Shown one piece after another: positions 28,175 to 36,054 of a stretch of DNA of 64,000 nt. The stretch lies in the NCBI GenBank assembly GCA_945891505.1, contig CAMDDL010000006.1, forward strand, positions 83,739 through 147,738, given 5' to 3'. The notes beneath the pieces are model-generated. The model had not been told where the DNA came from, did not search any database, and saw only the letters and a program-made list of their open reading frames with translations. This DNA is from Maricaulis salignorans (GTDB taxonomy: Bacteria > Pseudomonadota > Alphaproteobacteria > Caulobacterales > Aquidulcibacteraceae). Position numbers and translations under genes: made by a program. Within the stretch, counting starts at the first letter, position 1, and each line of letters starts with the position of its first letter.

Positions 28175-29290
28175 TTAATTTTCGTCCGCATAAATCGCGA
28201 CACGGGCGGGGCTGACCGCACTCATCTGCGCACGGTACATGCCAGGTGTGTTCATGCTGGAAACGGTTTGACCCCGGGCATTGACGACGATCACGCCGCC
28301 ATCGCCACCCAAAGCCGTAAGGTCCTTTTTCATGACAGCGTCCGCAGCGGCTTGCAGGTCCATCCCGGGCTCAGCCGCTTTGTCACAAATGGCGCGGGCA
28401 ACGCCCAAGCGGATGAAATATTCGCCCGTCCCCGTGCCGGAGACTGCGCAACTTGGCGTGGCATAGGTACCCGCCCCGATCACCGGCACATCACCAACGC
28501 GCCCCCATTTCTTGCCCGTCAGGCCGCCAGTTGAGGTTCCAGCCACCAAGACGCCTTTGGTATCGCGCACAACAATCCCAATCGTGCCAAAGCGTGCCTC
28601 GCCTGACTTGGCGGCATTCGGACCAGAGCGGACGGGGCCGTCATTGTTTAAGCCCGGCGGCTTGGGCGGGATTGCCATTTTCTGTTCGGTCAGGACTTCT
28701 TCCAGAATTTGCCAGCGCCGAGCCGTCAAGAAGAAGGTGTTTGGCACTTGCTCAAGACCTTGTTCGCGCGCGAACTGATCTGCGCCATCGCCAATCAGAA
28801 AGACGTGCGGGGTCTTTTCCATCACAGCACGCGCGGCACTGATCGGGTGCCTCGTTGTCAGCATACCAGCAACGGCACCAGCCTTCAGGCCCGGCCCCAC
28901 CATGATGGCTGCATCCAACGTCGCCTTGCCCGAAGCATCAATAGCCGCACCCCGGCCTGCATTGAACAAGGGATTATCTTCCAAATAGCGTGCGGTCGCC
29001 TCCACAGCGTCAATGCCGTCACCACCCTTGCGCAACATGTCGGCACCAATCTCAATCGCCTCAGCCAAGGCAGTGCGGTAGGCTCTGTCTTGTTCTGGCG
29101 TCAGATTTTTCCGCTCAATTACGCCAGCCCCGCCGTGAATCGCTATCGACCAAGCGGGAATGGGGGCAGGTGGGGTGGCGAGGAAGGTGCGGGTCCGCTC
29201 AGGCCCGTCGCCCATCTGGGTGGTCATGGTGCAGGCACCCAGTGCCAAACTCAATGCCAAAATCCCGGAAAGCGCTCCTAATTTGCCCAT
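28175..29290 (-). CDS. plant-type (Ntn-hydrolase) L-asparaginase/isoaspartyl peptidase, lipoprotein
   Basis: 371 residues. N-terminal lipoprotein signal with lipobox LGAC (MGKLGALSGILALSLALGAC). Core family features: WSIAIHGGAGVI, GDGIDAVEATARYLEDNPLFNAGRG, and the autocleavage site before the nucleophile Thr in FGTIGIVV, with GTSTGGLTGKKWGRVGDVPVIGAG downstream. The family matures by cleaving itself and hydrolyses beta-aspartyl or asparagine bonds. It sits inside the tyrosine operon, 21 nt after hpd and 15 nt before the VOC gene. Export outside the cytoplasm and an unrelated substrate make its place there odd. Confidence 0.85.
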   Translation of the reverse strand: MGKLGALSGILALSLALGACTMTTQMGDGPERTRTFLATPPAPIPAWSIAIHGGAGVIERKNLTPEQDRAYRTALAEAIEIGADMLRKGGDGIDAVEATARYLEDNPLFNAGRGAAIDASGKATLDAAIMVGPGLKAGAVAGMLTTRHPISAARAVMEKTPHVFLIGDGADQFAREQGLEQVPNTFFLTARRWQILEEVLTEQKMAIPPKPPGLNNDGPVRSGPNAAKSGEARFGTIGIVVRDTKGVLVAGTSTGGLTGKKWGRVGDVPVIGAGTYATPSCAVSGTGTGEYFIRLGVARAICDKAAEPGMDLQAAADAVMKKDLTALGGDGGVIVVNARGQTVSSMNTPGMYRAQMSAVSPARVAIYADEN

Positions 29291-29311
29291 TATAACCGCT
29301 CCCCTATGGCC

Positions 29312-30388
29312 TTAGCCTTGCAAAACCCCGCGCCGAATTTGGTCCAATTCGATGCTTTCAAACAGGGCTTTGAAATTGCCTTCGCCAAAGCCCTCGTTTC
29401 CTTTTCGCTGGATAAATTCAAAAAAGATAGGCCCAACGGCATCCTTGCCGAAGATTTGCAACAACAGACCTTGGCCTTCGCTGGGCGCGCCATCGATCAA
29501 GATCCTGCGTTGGCGAAGGGACTCTACGTCGTGGCCATGGCCGGGTAGGCGCGTGTCGATCAAGTCGAAATAAGTGTCGATCGTGTCTTGCAACTCCACA
29601 CCCCGGGCACGCAATTGATCGACCGTCGTCAACAAGTCGGTCGACCCCATGGCAATGTGCTGGATGCCTTCGCCCTTATAGCGTTGTAGGAATTCCTCGA
29701 TCTGGTCGGTCTTGCCTGCTTCGCCCTTGCTCTCATTCAAGGGGATACGGATCTTGCCGCAAGGGCTGGTCATCGCCTTGGAGAAGAGGCCGGATACTTT
29801 GCCTTCAATGTCAAAATAGCGGATCTCGCGGAAGTTGAAGATGCGCTCATAATAGTCTGCCCACACATCCATTTTGCCCCGAAACACATTGTGGGTTAGG
29901 TGGTCGAGATAGGTCAGGCCTGTCGAATTGATTGCTTCTTCTTCGGCAGCACCGGGAATGGGCTTAAAGTCCACATCATAAATGCTTTGCGCCCCATAGC
30001 GATCGACCAGATAGATGAAAGCCCCACCAATGCCCTTGATAGCTGGGATGTCTAGTTCCATCGGTCCGATGGGGCTGTCCACGGCTTCTGCGCCGCGCGC
30101 GATGGCCTCGCGAAAGGCTTGGGCGGCGTCCTTGACCCGAAACGCCATCGCATTGGCAGATGGCCCGCGCTGTTCGCGGAATTCGGCCGCTTGGCCCACA
30201 GGCTCCATATTGAGGATGAAGTTGATGTCGCCTTGCTTAAAGCGGATCACATTCTTGGAGCGGTGCTGCGATACCGCCGTGAAGCCCAATTGGCGGAAGT
30301 AGCTGGCCAAGGCATCGGGGTCAGGGCTGGTGAATTCAACAAACTCAAATCCATCGGTGCCAAGTGGGTTTTCAAACAAGTCCGCCAT
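29312..30388 (-). CDS. hpd: 4-hydroxyphenylpyruvate dioxygenase
   Basis: 358 residues, typical for bacterial HPPD. Two VOC repeats with the iron triad: His in YLDHLTHNV, His in GIQHIAMGS, and Glu in IFFEFIQRKG. It converts 4-hydroxyphenylpyruvate to homogentisate. The start at 30388 has GGAG 7 nt upstream; the longer ORF start is unsupported. It is preceded by an imperfect TAGT...ACTA dyad (30418-30435) that may bind the MarR protein encoded just upstream. Confidence 0.95.
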   Translation of the reverse strand: MADLFENPLGTDGFEFVEFTSPDPDALASYFRQLGFTAVSQHRSKNVIRFKQGDINFILNMEPVGQAAEFREQRGPSANAMAFRVKDAAQAFREAIARGAEAVDSPIGPMELDIPAIKGIGGAFIYLVDRYGAQSIYDVDFKPIPGAAEEEAINSTGLTYLDHLTHNVFRGKMDVWADYYERIFNFREIRYFDIEGKVSGLFSKAMTSPCGKIRIPLNESKGEAGKTDQIEEFLQRYKGEGIQHIAMGSTDLLTTVDQLRARGVELQDTIDTYFDLIDTRLPGHGHDVESLRQRRILIDGAPSEGQGLLLQIFGKDAVGPIFFEFIQRKGNEGFGEGNFKALFESIELDQIRRGVLQG

Positions 30389-30417
30389 AGGGTGCTCCAA
30401 CCAAGAAAACCCGATTA

Positions 30418-30435
30418 TAGTTTCATTTGTTACTA
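30418..30435. promoter_or_regulatory. imperfect dyad between marR and hpd, candidate MarR operator
   Basis: TAGTTTC and GTTACTA flank ATTT: five of seven positions are symmetric, with TAGT/ACTA ends. The site is 30 nt upstream of the hpd ATG and directly downstream of the marR stop, where an internal operon promoter would sit. Confidence 0.4.
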
Positions 30436-30456
30436 ATTGCCAAGATGGGCGCGCGC

Positions 30457-30900
30457 TTATTTGGCCAGTTTTTCGGCCTGTTCTTCCAGCTTGCGCAGCA
30501 TCATATCAAGGCGTTCAGCCGCCGGTCCGCCAATGGCCTCGATCAAGGATTTCTCAAAGGCGAGCGCGACCGGGGCCACGTCTTGCACGATGGAGACGCC
30601 GGCGGCGGTTAGACTCAATTCCACGGCCCGGCGGTCTTTATCGCTGGGCTTGGATTGGACGACACCGCGCGTGATAAGGGCCTGTGCGGCACGGCTGACG
30701 GTTACTTTGTCCATCGCCGTTCGGCTGACTAAGGTTTGTTGTGACAGGGGTTGGCCTTCAGAAAGGATCGCCAGCAAGCGCCACTGCGGGATCGTCAAAC
30801 CGAAGCGCGCTTCATAGGCTTTTGAGATCAGCGCGCTGACCTTGTTGGACGCCACACTGAGCCGATAGGGGAGGTAGGTTTCAAGATTGAGTGGTTTCAT
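30457..30900 (-). CDS. MarR-family transcriptional regulator
   Basis: 147 residues. The winged helix-turn-helix is clear: LTIPQWRLLAILSEGQPLSQQTLVSRTAMDKVTVSRAAQALITRGVVQSKPSDKDRRAVELSLT. I chose the ATG at 30900 because 45 codons upstream overlap the GST-type gene. It lies 31 nt after maiA and 68 nt before hpd, so it is probably co-transcribed and likely controls the tyrosine pathway genes, perhaps in response to an aromatic keto acid or homogentisate. The effector is inferred. Confidence 0.88.
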   Translation of the reverse strand: MKPLNLETYLPYRLSVASNKVSALISKAYEARFGLTIPQWRLLAILSEGQPLSQQTLVSRTAMDKVTVSRAAQALITRGVVQSKPSDKDRRAVELSLTAAGVSIVQDVAPVALAFEKSLIEAIGGPAAERLDMMLRKLEEQAEKLAK

Positions 30901-30931
30901 GATCTCGACGTCCGTCCAGTTCGGAAACAAG

Positions 30932-31573
30932 TTATCCAACCTGCGTCTCAGGCGCGGTAATAACAAAGGCTGGGTGGGCGCGTGCTTTTGCGTCTGCCGC
31001 AACCAAAAGCGGGAAGGCCGCAAGGTCCACGCCATAGCGGCGAGCGTTATTCATCTGCGGTACCAAGCAAATATCCGCCAAAGTGGGGGTTGGCCCAAAC
31101 AAATAGCCCTGTCCTTCATCCCAGCCGCGCTTGGCTGTCTCCGCCTCTAGGGCGACAAAGCCATTAGCGATCCAGTCGGCGCACCATTGGATTGTGCGGG
31201 CTTCATCGGCACCAAAGTCTGCGGTCAGCTTGCGCCGCACTCCAAGGTTCTGGACCGGGAAGATATCGCTCGCAATGGCATGGGCAAAGGCACGGCATAA
31301 AGCGCGCTGCCAAGGGTTCGCCGGGTAGAGGCTCGGCTGGGGAATAGTGTCTTCCAGCCAGTCCATAATAGCGAAGGATTGGGTCAAAACGCCTTGTTCG
31401 GTCACAATCGCGGGAACCCGGCCTTCGGGGTTTAGGGCTTGGTAAGCTTCGGACAGGTGGTCATTGGCAATCAAAGAGACCGCGTGGCTTTCACTTGCCA
31501 CCCCCTTTAACGCCAGAGCTATACGGACCCGGTACGAGGCTGAGGAGTGAGAAAACGTGTGTAATTGGAGCAT
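30932..31573 (-). CDS. maiA: maleylacetoacetate isomerase (zeta-class GST)
   Basis: 213 residues with the N-terminal thioredoxin-fold start LHTFSHSSASYRVRIALALKG, including the SSASYRVR motif of zeta-class GSTs (catalytic Ser). The C-terminal QMNNARRYGVDLAAFP is typical for MaiA. It isomerises maleylacetoacetate to fumarylacetoacetate with glutathione. First gene of the operon; its context with hpd and fah gives strong support. Confidence 0.88.
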   Translation of the reverse strand: MLQLHTFSHSSASYRVRIALALKGVASESHAVSLIANDHLSEAYQALNPEGRVPAIVTEQGVLTQSFAIMDWLEDTIPQPSLYPANPWQRALCRAFAHAIASDIFPVQNLGVRRKLTADFGADEARTIQWCADWIANGFVALEAETAKRGWDEGQGYLFGPTPTLADICLVPQMNNARRYGVDLAAFPLLVAADAKARAHPAFVITAPETQVG

Positions 31574-31650
31574 AGGCGCTTCCTAGCATAATGTAGGCTT
31601 GGTCACCATATAAGCGGGGTAACAAGGTCTAAGAGTGCTGTGATCTCGAC

Positions 31651-31688
31651 TTTTGGGTTGTGGCCCAGACGTCATTAGCAACCCAAAA
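31651..31688. promoter_or_regulatory. perfect 10-bp inverted repeat between maiA and the Bax-inhibitor gene
   Basis: Arms TTTTGGGTTG and CAACCCAAAA with an 18-nt loop. It sits in the divergent promoter region, 78 nt before the maiA start and 116 nt before the Bax-inhibitor start. It may be an operator or a structured leader. It lacks terminator features beyond its A/T ends. Confidence 0.4.
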
Positions 31689-31803
31689 CGGCTCTGCACA
31701 CAAAATCGTGTAGTAGATTTGTCTTGCATCCAATGGGCTGCGGCATGATATTACAAGCAATCATTGTGGCAGAAGTCTGCCTGCATGTTGAAAAGGAAAG
31801 AAA

Positions 31804-32544
31804 ATGAACGACCAGAATAGGTTTCAAGCTCAAGCGATCCCAGCCGGGAACACGATGGACATGTCCGTCGACGCTGGTCTGCGGAGCTTTATGTTGGGCG
31901 TCTACAACAAGATGGGTCTTGGCTTGGTGCTCTCGGGTATCTTGGCCTATATCACCTCGTCGGTGCCCGCGGTTCGCGATATGTTGTTCACCGCCAACGG
32001 TGGTTACACAGGCGCTGGTTTGATCCTCAGCTTTGCCCCGCTTGGCGTGCTGTTGATTGGCATGTTTGCCATGCGCAACCCGTCAAAGACTGGCGCGAAT
32101 TTGTTCTACTGGACAATTGTAACGCTGATCGGCGCAGGCTTGGGTGTTTTGGCATTGCGCTACACCGGCCAGTCGCTGGCTTCGACCTTCTTCATCACGG
32201 CGTCGGCTTTCGGCGCTTTGTCGCTCTGGGGCTATACCACCAAGCGTGATCTGACGGGCTTTGGCACGTTCTTGATCATGGGCATGTTTGGTCTGCTCTT
32301 GGCCAGCATCGTCAACATCTTCCTGCAAAGCCCGATGATTATGTTTGTCATCTCTGGCTTGGGCGTGTTGATCTTCTCTGGCTTAATCGCCTTTGACACG
32401 CAGCGCCTGAAGTTTGAGTATTACTACTTGAAGGGCGACGACACCGCGATGTCGGTTGCCACCAGCATGGGTGCGTTGAGCCTGTACCTCAACTTCATCA
32501 ACCTGTTCCAATTCTTGCTCACCTTCTTGGGCGACCGCGAATAG
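31804..32544 (+). CDS. Bax inhibitor-1 (YccA/YbhL) family membrane protein
   Basis: 246 residues with seven hydrophobic helices and the conserved C-terminal pattern (GLIAFDTQRLKFEYYYLKGDDTAMSVATSMGALSLYLNFINLFQFLLTFLGDRE) of BI-1 proteins, whose Asp residues are thought to gate ion flow. The physiological role in bacteria is unclear: relatives protect against proteolytic or membrane stress. AAAGGAAAG lies before the ATG. It ends at a shared terminator with rmuC. Confidence 0.9.
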   Translation: MNDQNRFQAQAIPAGNTMDMSVDAGLRSFMLGVYNKMGLGLVLSGILAYITSSVPAVRDMLFTANGGYTGAGLILSFAPLGVLLIGMFAMRNPSKTGANLFYWTIVTLIGAGLGVLALRYTGQSLASTFFITASAFGALSLWGYTTKRDLTGFGTFLIMGMFGLLLASIVNIFLQSPMIMFVISGLGVLIFSGLIAFDTQRLKFEYYYLKGDDTAMSVATSMGALSLYLNFINLFQFLLTFLGDRE

Positions 32545-32567
32545 GCTGATTGCCACCGCTAAAAACG

Positions 32568-32600
32568 AAAGCCCGCTGACGCAAGTCAGCGGGCTTTTTC
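32568..32600. terminator. bidirectional terminator, Bax-inhibitor gene and rmuC
   Basis: AAAGCCCGCTGAC pairs with GTCAGCGGGCTTT across a GCAA tetraloop (13-bp stem). It is followed by TTTTTC on the plus strand and preceded by A-rich sequence that gives T-runs on the minus strand. It lies between the two convergent stop codons. Confidence 0.92.
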
Positions 32601-32619
32601 TTTGACAGGAAATCGGGCG

Positions 32620-34158
32620 TTACCCCTCATCGCCCTCATCCAATACATCGTCGAGCAGGTCTTGCGATTGGGCAAAGGGCAGGGCGGCGATGTGAGCACT
32701 GCCAGGCAGGGTCTCAACAGCCCGCAATTGGCGACCAAGCACATTCTCACGGGTGCGGGCTTGTTGCACCACAGTCTTGGCCTGATCCAGCTTGTCCTCA
32801 ACCTTCTTGAGGACGCCACCAAACTTCTCAAACTCCTGCTTCACCTTGCTCAGCACCTGCCAGACTTCGCTGGAGCGCTGCTGGATCGCCAGGGTCCGGA
32901 AGCCCATGCGCAGGCTCGTCAAAGTCGCCATCAACGTCGTGGGGCCCGAGACCAGAACTTTGAACTCCCGCTGTAGGCTGTCCACAAGGCCAGGCCGACG
33001 CACGACTTCAGCAAACAGGCCTTCGGTTGGCAGGAACATGATAGCAAAGTCGGTCGTGTGCGGTGGCGCAATATACTTCTCGAAAATGTCCTTAGCGGCG
33101 ATCTTGATCGCCTTCTCCAGACCCTTCTGTGCGGTATCAATGCCGGCCGTGTCAGCCCGTTCTGAAGCATCTATCAAGCGCTCATAATCTTCCACGGGCA
33201 GCTTGGCGTCGATTGGCAACCAGACTGGGGTATCGCCGTCATTGGGCAAGCGGATGGCAAATTCGACCCGTTGATTGCTGCCGGGTTTGACTTCAACATT
33301 CTGGGCATATTGCTCTTGGCTCATGGCTTGTTCCAACAACATGCCCAGGGTGGCTTCACCCCAGGTGCCGCGGGCTTTCACATTGGTAAGAACGCGCTTC
33401 AGGTCGCCAACACCGGTCGCAATCGTCTGCATTTCGCCGACGGACTTAAACACACGCTCCAATTGCTCATTCACTTGCGTGAAGGAAGCGCCCAAGCGCT
33501 GCTCCAGCGTGCCTTGCAGCTTCTCATCGACCGTGACCCGCATTTGCTCCAGCTTGGCTTCATTTTCTTGCCGCAGCACATCGAGGCGGCCCTCAACGGT
33601 CTGGCGGAGCGCCAGCGCGGTGCGGTCATTGGCCTCCATCATTTCCTTGATCTGGGTCTGCGCTTTGGCGAGGCCTTCGGTTTGAGAGCGGCCTTGGGCA
33701 GTCATGCCCTCGAGCAAACCTGACGATAAGGTAGCGATAGCCTTATTGACCTCTTCGCGCAGGGCACGGCTGTCTTCACTGGTTGCCGCGCGATACTCAG
33801 CCAGACTGGCTCCAAAGGCGTCGAGACGCTCGCGCTGGGCAGCCGACATGACATCGATCAAGCGCTGCAAGTCTTGAGCGATCCCGGCCATGCGATTGGC
33901 CATTTCTTCGCGTGCTTGAACATTTTGGCGTGCCGCTTCCTCGCGGACTGAGGTGATTCCTGTTTGAAGGTCCTGACGATAGTCGACAAAGCGCACATTC
34001 ATGTCTTCGATCCGCCGACCGAGCTGGGTCAAAGGGCGGTTTGAACGCGTGAGCGCAAAATAGAGCGCGACCAATAGGATCAAGAGATAAAGGCCAATAA
34101 CGGCGATCAAATTCAAAAATTCTGGCGTCAATGTATCGGGGCTCGTGGAGGGGGCCAT
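32620..34158 (-). CDS. rmuC: DNA recombination protein RmuC
   Basis: About 512 residues. One N-terminal membrane helix (IAVIGLYLLILLVALYF), a long coiled coil (about 50-250), then the RmuC nuclease-like core with KARGTWGEATLGMLLEQAMS, VWLPIDAKLPVEDYERL and FLPTEGLFAEV. RmuC limits inversions at short inverted repeats. The ATG at 34158 is preceded by AAGGAC; the longer ORF start adds 24 residues. The upstream region has an inverted GTGACA/TGTCAC pair. Confidence 0.93.
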   Translation of the reverse strand: MAPSTSPDTLTPEFLNLIAVIGLYLLILLVALYFALTRSNRPLTQLGRRIEDMNVRFVDYRQDLQTGITSVREEAARQNVQAREEMANRMAGIAQDLQRLIDVMSAAQRERLDAFGASLAEYRAATSEDSRALREEVNKAIATLSSGLLEGMTAQGRSQTEGLAKAQTQIKEMMEANDRTALALRQTVEGRLDVLRQENEAKLEQMRVTVDEKLQGTLEQRLGASFTQVNEQLERVFKSVGEMQTIATGVGDLKRVLTNVKARGTWGEATLGMLLEQAMSQEQYAQNVEVKPGSNQRVEFAIRLPNDGDTPVWLPIDAKLPVEDYERLIDASERADTAGIDTAQKGLEKAIKIAAKDIFEKYIAPPHTTDFAIMFLPTEGLFAEVVRRPGLVDSLQREFKVLVSGPTTLMATLTSLRMGFRTLAIQQRSSEVWQVLSKVKQEFEKFGGVLKKVEDKLDQAKTVVQQARTRENVLGRQLRAVETLPGSAHIAALPFAQSQDLLDDVLDEGDEG

Positions 34159-34501
34159 GTCTAGGATGTCCTTGCGACTCAATCTGGAAATAGTCTGACG
34201 CGTTTGTGCCACAGCTGGGGCCGGGCTCACACTCGAGCTCGCAGTCTAAACCAGTTCTACGTCAGATCAGGACGCATTTCAGTTGGCCATGCGGATCATT
34301 GGGCAGTGCGGGAGATAAAAAAAGGCCGCGCCATGGTTAGGCGCGGCCACCCTCTTGCGAGAGCCAAAAGGGCGTCTCCTCCCCGAAACGCCGCCGGACC
34401 GAAGTCCAAGCCTCTTTTGTGTGACAATCTGTCACCTTTCTGTCAAGTCCCTTGGACTCTCTGTTGCAGCAAAGCCAAGCAAACCGCCTTCCGCGCAGGG
34501 C
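34159..34501. other. 343-bp gene-free region between rmuC and the monooxygenase
   Basis: Contains the monooxygenase terminator at 34316-34347 and, nearer the monooxygenase stop, a perfect inverted repeat GTGACA/TGTCAC spaced by ATC (34421-34435), which may belong to an rmuC promoter operator. A further weak stem around GGCGT and ACGCC (34369-34392) is visible. No ORF here looks genuine. Confidence 0.55.
34316..34347 (-). terminator. rho-independent terminator of the monooxygenase gene
   Basis: On the minus strand GGCCGCGCC and GGCGCGGCC form a 9-bp GC-only stem (loop of 7), followed by a run of seven T. About 155 nt after the monooxygenase stop. Confidence 0.85.
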
Positions 34502-35974
34502 CTAGACCACCTCGTAGTCCGCCCAAACAACCGAGCTGACAGCCTCCGTATAGGATTTACAATTGCCGCCCCAATTCTGGGTAATCTGGCCTTTGTCGTT
34601 CTTGTACCAAGAATTGCAGCTTGGATCGGCCCAGACAGTATGACCTAGTGAATCTTGTAAATCGGCAATAAAGCGGGCTTGCGCCTCTGGCGTTACGGCG
34701 GCGGACTTGACCCTCTGCTCGATCAAACCTGCCAACATCGCCTGCACATACTCAATCTGACGCTCGAGCATGTAGGTAATCGAATTGTGGCCCAGATTGG
34801 TGTGCGGGCCGTACAGCATGAAGAAATTAGGGAAGCCCTTGGTCGTGATGCCCAGATAAGCTTCAGGCCCCTCTGCCCATTGATCGGCAAGGTGGGTGCC
34901 GTCTTGGCCCACCACGTCCAAGCTCCAATGCCAACCCGTCGTTTCAAAGCCGGTAGCGTAGATGACCACGTCGAGATCATAATGGGTGCCCGATGCAACC
35001 TTGACGCCGGTGGCGTCAAAGCCTTCAATTCGGGCTGTCTCCAAGGTCACATGATCTTGTGTGAGGGCGGGATAGAAGGTGTCGGTGAATAGAAAGCGCT
35101 TACACCCGACGGCATAGTCGGGCGTGAGTTTGGCGCGCAATTCTGGATCGGCAATTTGCTTCTCCAAATGCCGTTTAGCGATGTCTGCATAGGCAGCGCG
35201 GCCTTCTGGAGTCCAGCTAAACGTTTGCCAGAAATACGTATCGGCGGTGTCAAAGATCATCGCCCGATTGCGGGCACCAAGGTCCATTGCGGCCTGCGGA
35301 TTGCTCAGCAGGAGGGCGATCTCCGTGGCTGGAATCTCGCGGTCGCCACGAGGCCCAATATAATTGGCGGAGCGTTGAAACACGACGAGAGACCCCGCCA
35401 CTTTCGCCACTTCGGGAATCAATTGCACCGCACTGGCGGCAGAGCCAATCACACCGACGCGCTTGCCCTTCAGATCCACCTCGTGGTTCCAAGCCGCCGA
35501 ATGCATGCTGGCCCCAAGGAAGTTAGCTTGCCCCGGAATCTCCGGAATTGAGGGGCGATTCAGTTGGCCGAGCGCAGAGATGATTGCGCCGACTATGTGA
35601 ACTTGGCCGTCGGCGGTGGTTAAGGTCCAGCTTTGCGCGGCCGCATCCCAAATCGCAGAAGTTGCTTCGGTATTGAGGGACAAGAGTGGCTCTAAGCCAA
35701 AGCCCGTGACCAATTGTTCGCAATAGGCTTGGATTTCGGCCGAGCTTGGGTAGGTATTGGTCCAGTGAATTGCTGGTGCAAAACTATATTGATAGAGCGC
35801 GACCGGCACGTCGCACGAACAGCCCGGATAGGTGTTTTGCGCCCAAGTGCCGCCGACTTTGGCCCCTTTTTCCAGCAAGATCACATTCTGATAGCCAGCT
35901 TGTTTAAGCTGTATCGCGGCGGCTAAGCCTCCTAAGCCGGCACCGATAATGGCGATCGGTGTTGTATGATCCAT
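34502..35974 (-). CDS. flavin-containing Baeyer-Villiger-type monooxygenase
   Basis: 490 residues. FAD-binding GAGLGGLAAAI at the N-terminus, GGTWAQNTYPGCSCDVP, the Baeyer-Villiger fingerprint F-x-G-x3-H-x3-W in FLGASMHSAAWNH, and the NADPH-binding GVIGSAASAVQL. Cuts or oxygenates ketones, or hydroxylates heteroatoms. There is no operon partner; about 80 nt separate it from phoD. The substrate cannot be predicted. Standard start ATG at 35974. Confidence 0.9.
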   Translation of the reverse strand: MDHTTPIAIIGAGLGGLAAAIQLKQAGYQNVILLEKGAKVGGTWAQNTYPGCSCDVPVALYQYSFAPAIHWTNTYPSSAEIQAYCEQLVTGFGLEPLLSLNTEATSAIWDAAAQSWTLTTADGQVHIVGAIISALGQLNRPSIPEIPGQANFLGASMHSAAWNHEVDLKGKRVGVIGSAASAVQLIPEVAKVAGSLVVFQRSANYIGPRGDREIPATEIALLLSNPQAAMDLGARNRAMIFDTADTYFWQTFSWTPEGRAAYADIAKRHLEKQIADPELRAKLTPDYAVGCKRFLFTDTFYPALTQDHVTLETARIEGFDATGVKVASGTHYDLDVVIYATGFETTGWHWSLDVVGQDGTHLADQWAEGPEAYLGITTKGFPNFFMLYGPHTNLGHNSITYMLERQIEYVQAMLAGLIEQRVKSAAVTPEAQARFIADLQDSLGHTVWADPSCNSWYKNDKGQITQNWGGNCKSYTEAVSSVVWADYEVV

Positions 35975-36054
35975 AGCGCGTGCTCCCCTATTTTGTTATG
36001 GAGAACACGATCACCTAAAACGACTTGGCTTTCAATGGCTGAAATGCCCCGGCG

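Noticed and set aside
27620..28534. 304-codon plus-strand open frame opposite the VOC and asparaginase-type genes
   Set aside because: Runs across two well-supported minus-strand genes and their junction; residue composition is that of a shadow.
34417..34436. TGTGA/TCAC pair resembling a CRP/FNR site
   Set aside because: Spacing is 7 rather than 6 and outer bases do not fit; kept only as an inverted repeat.
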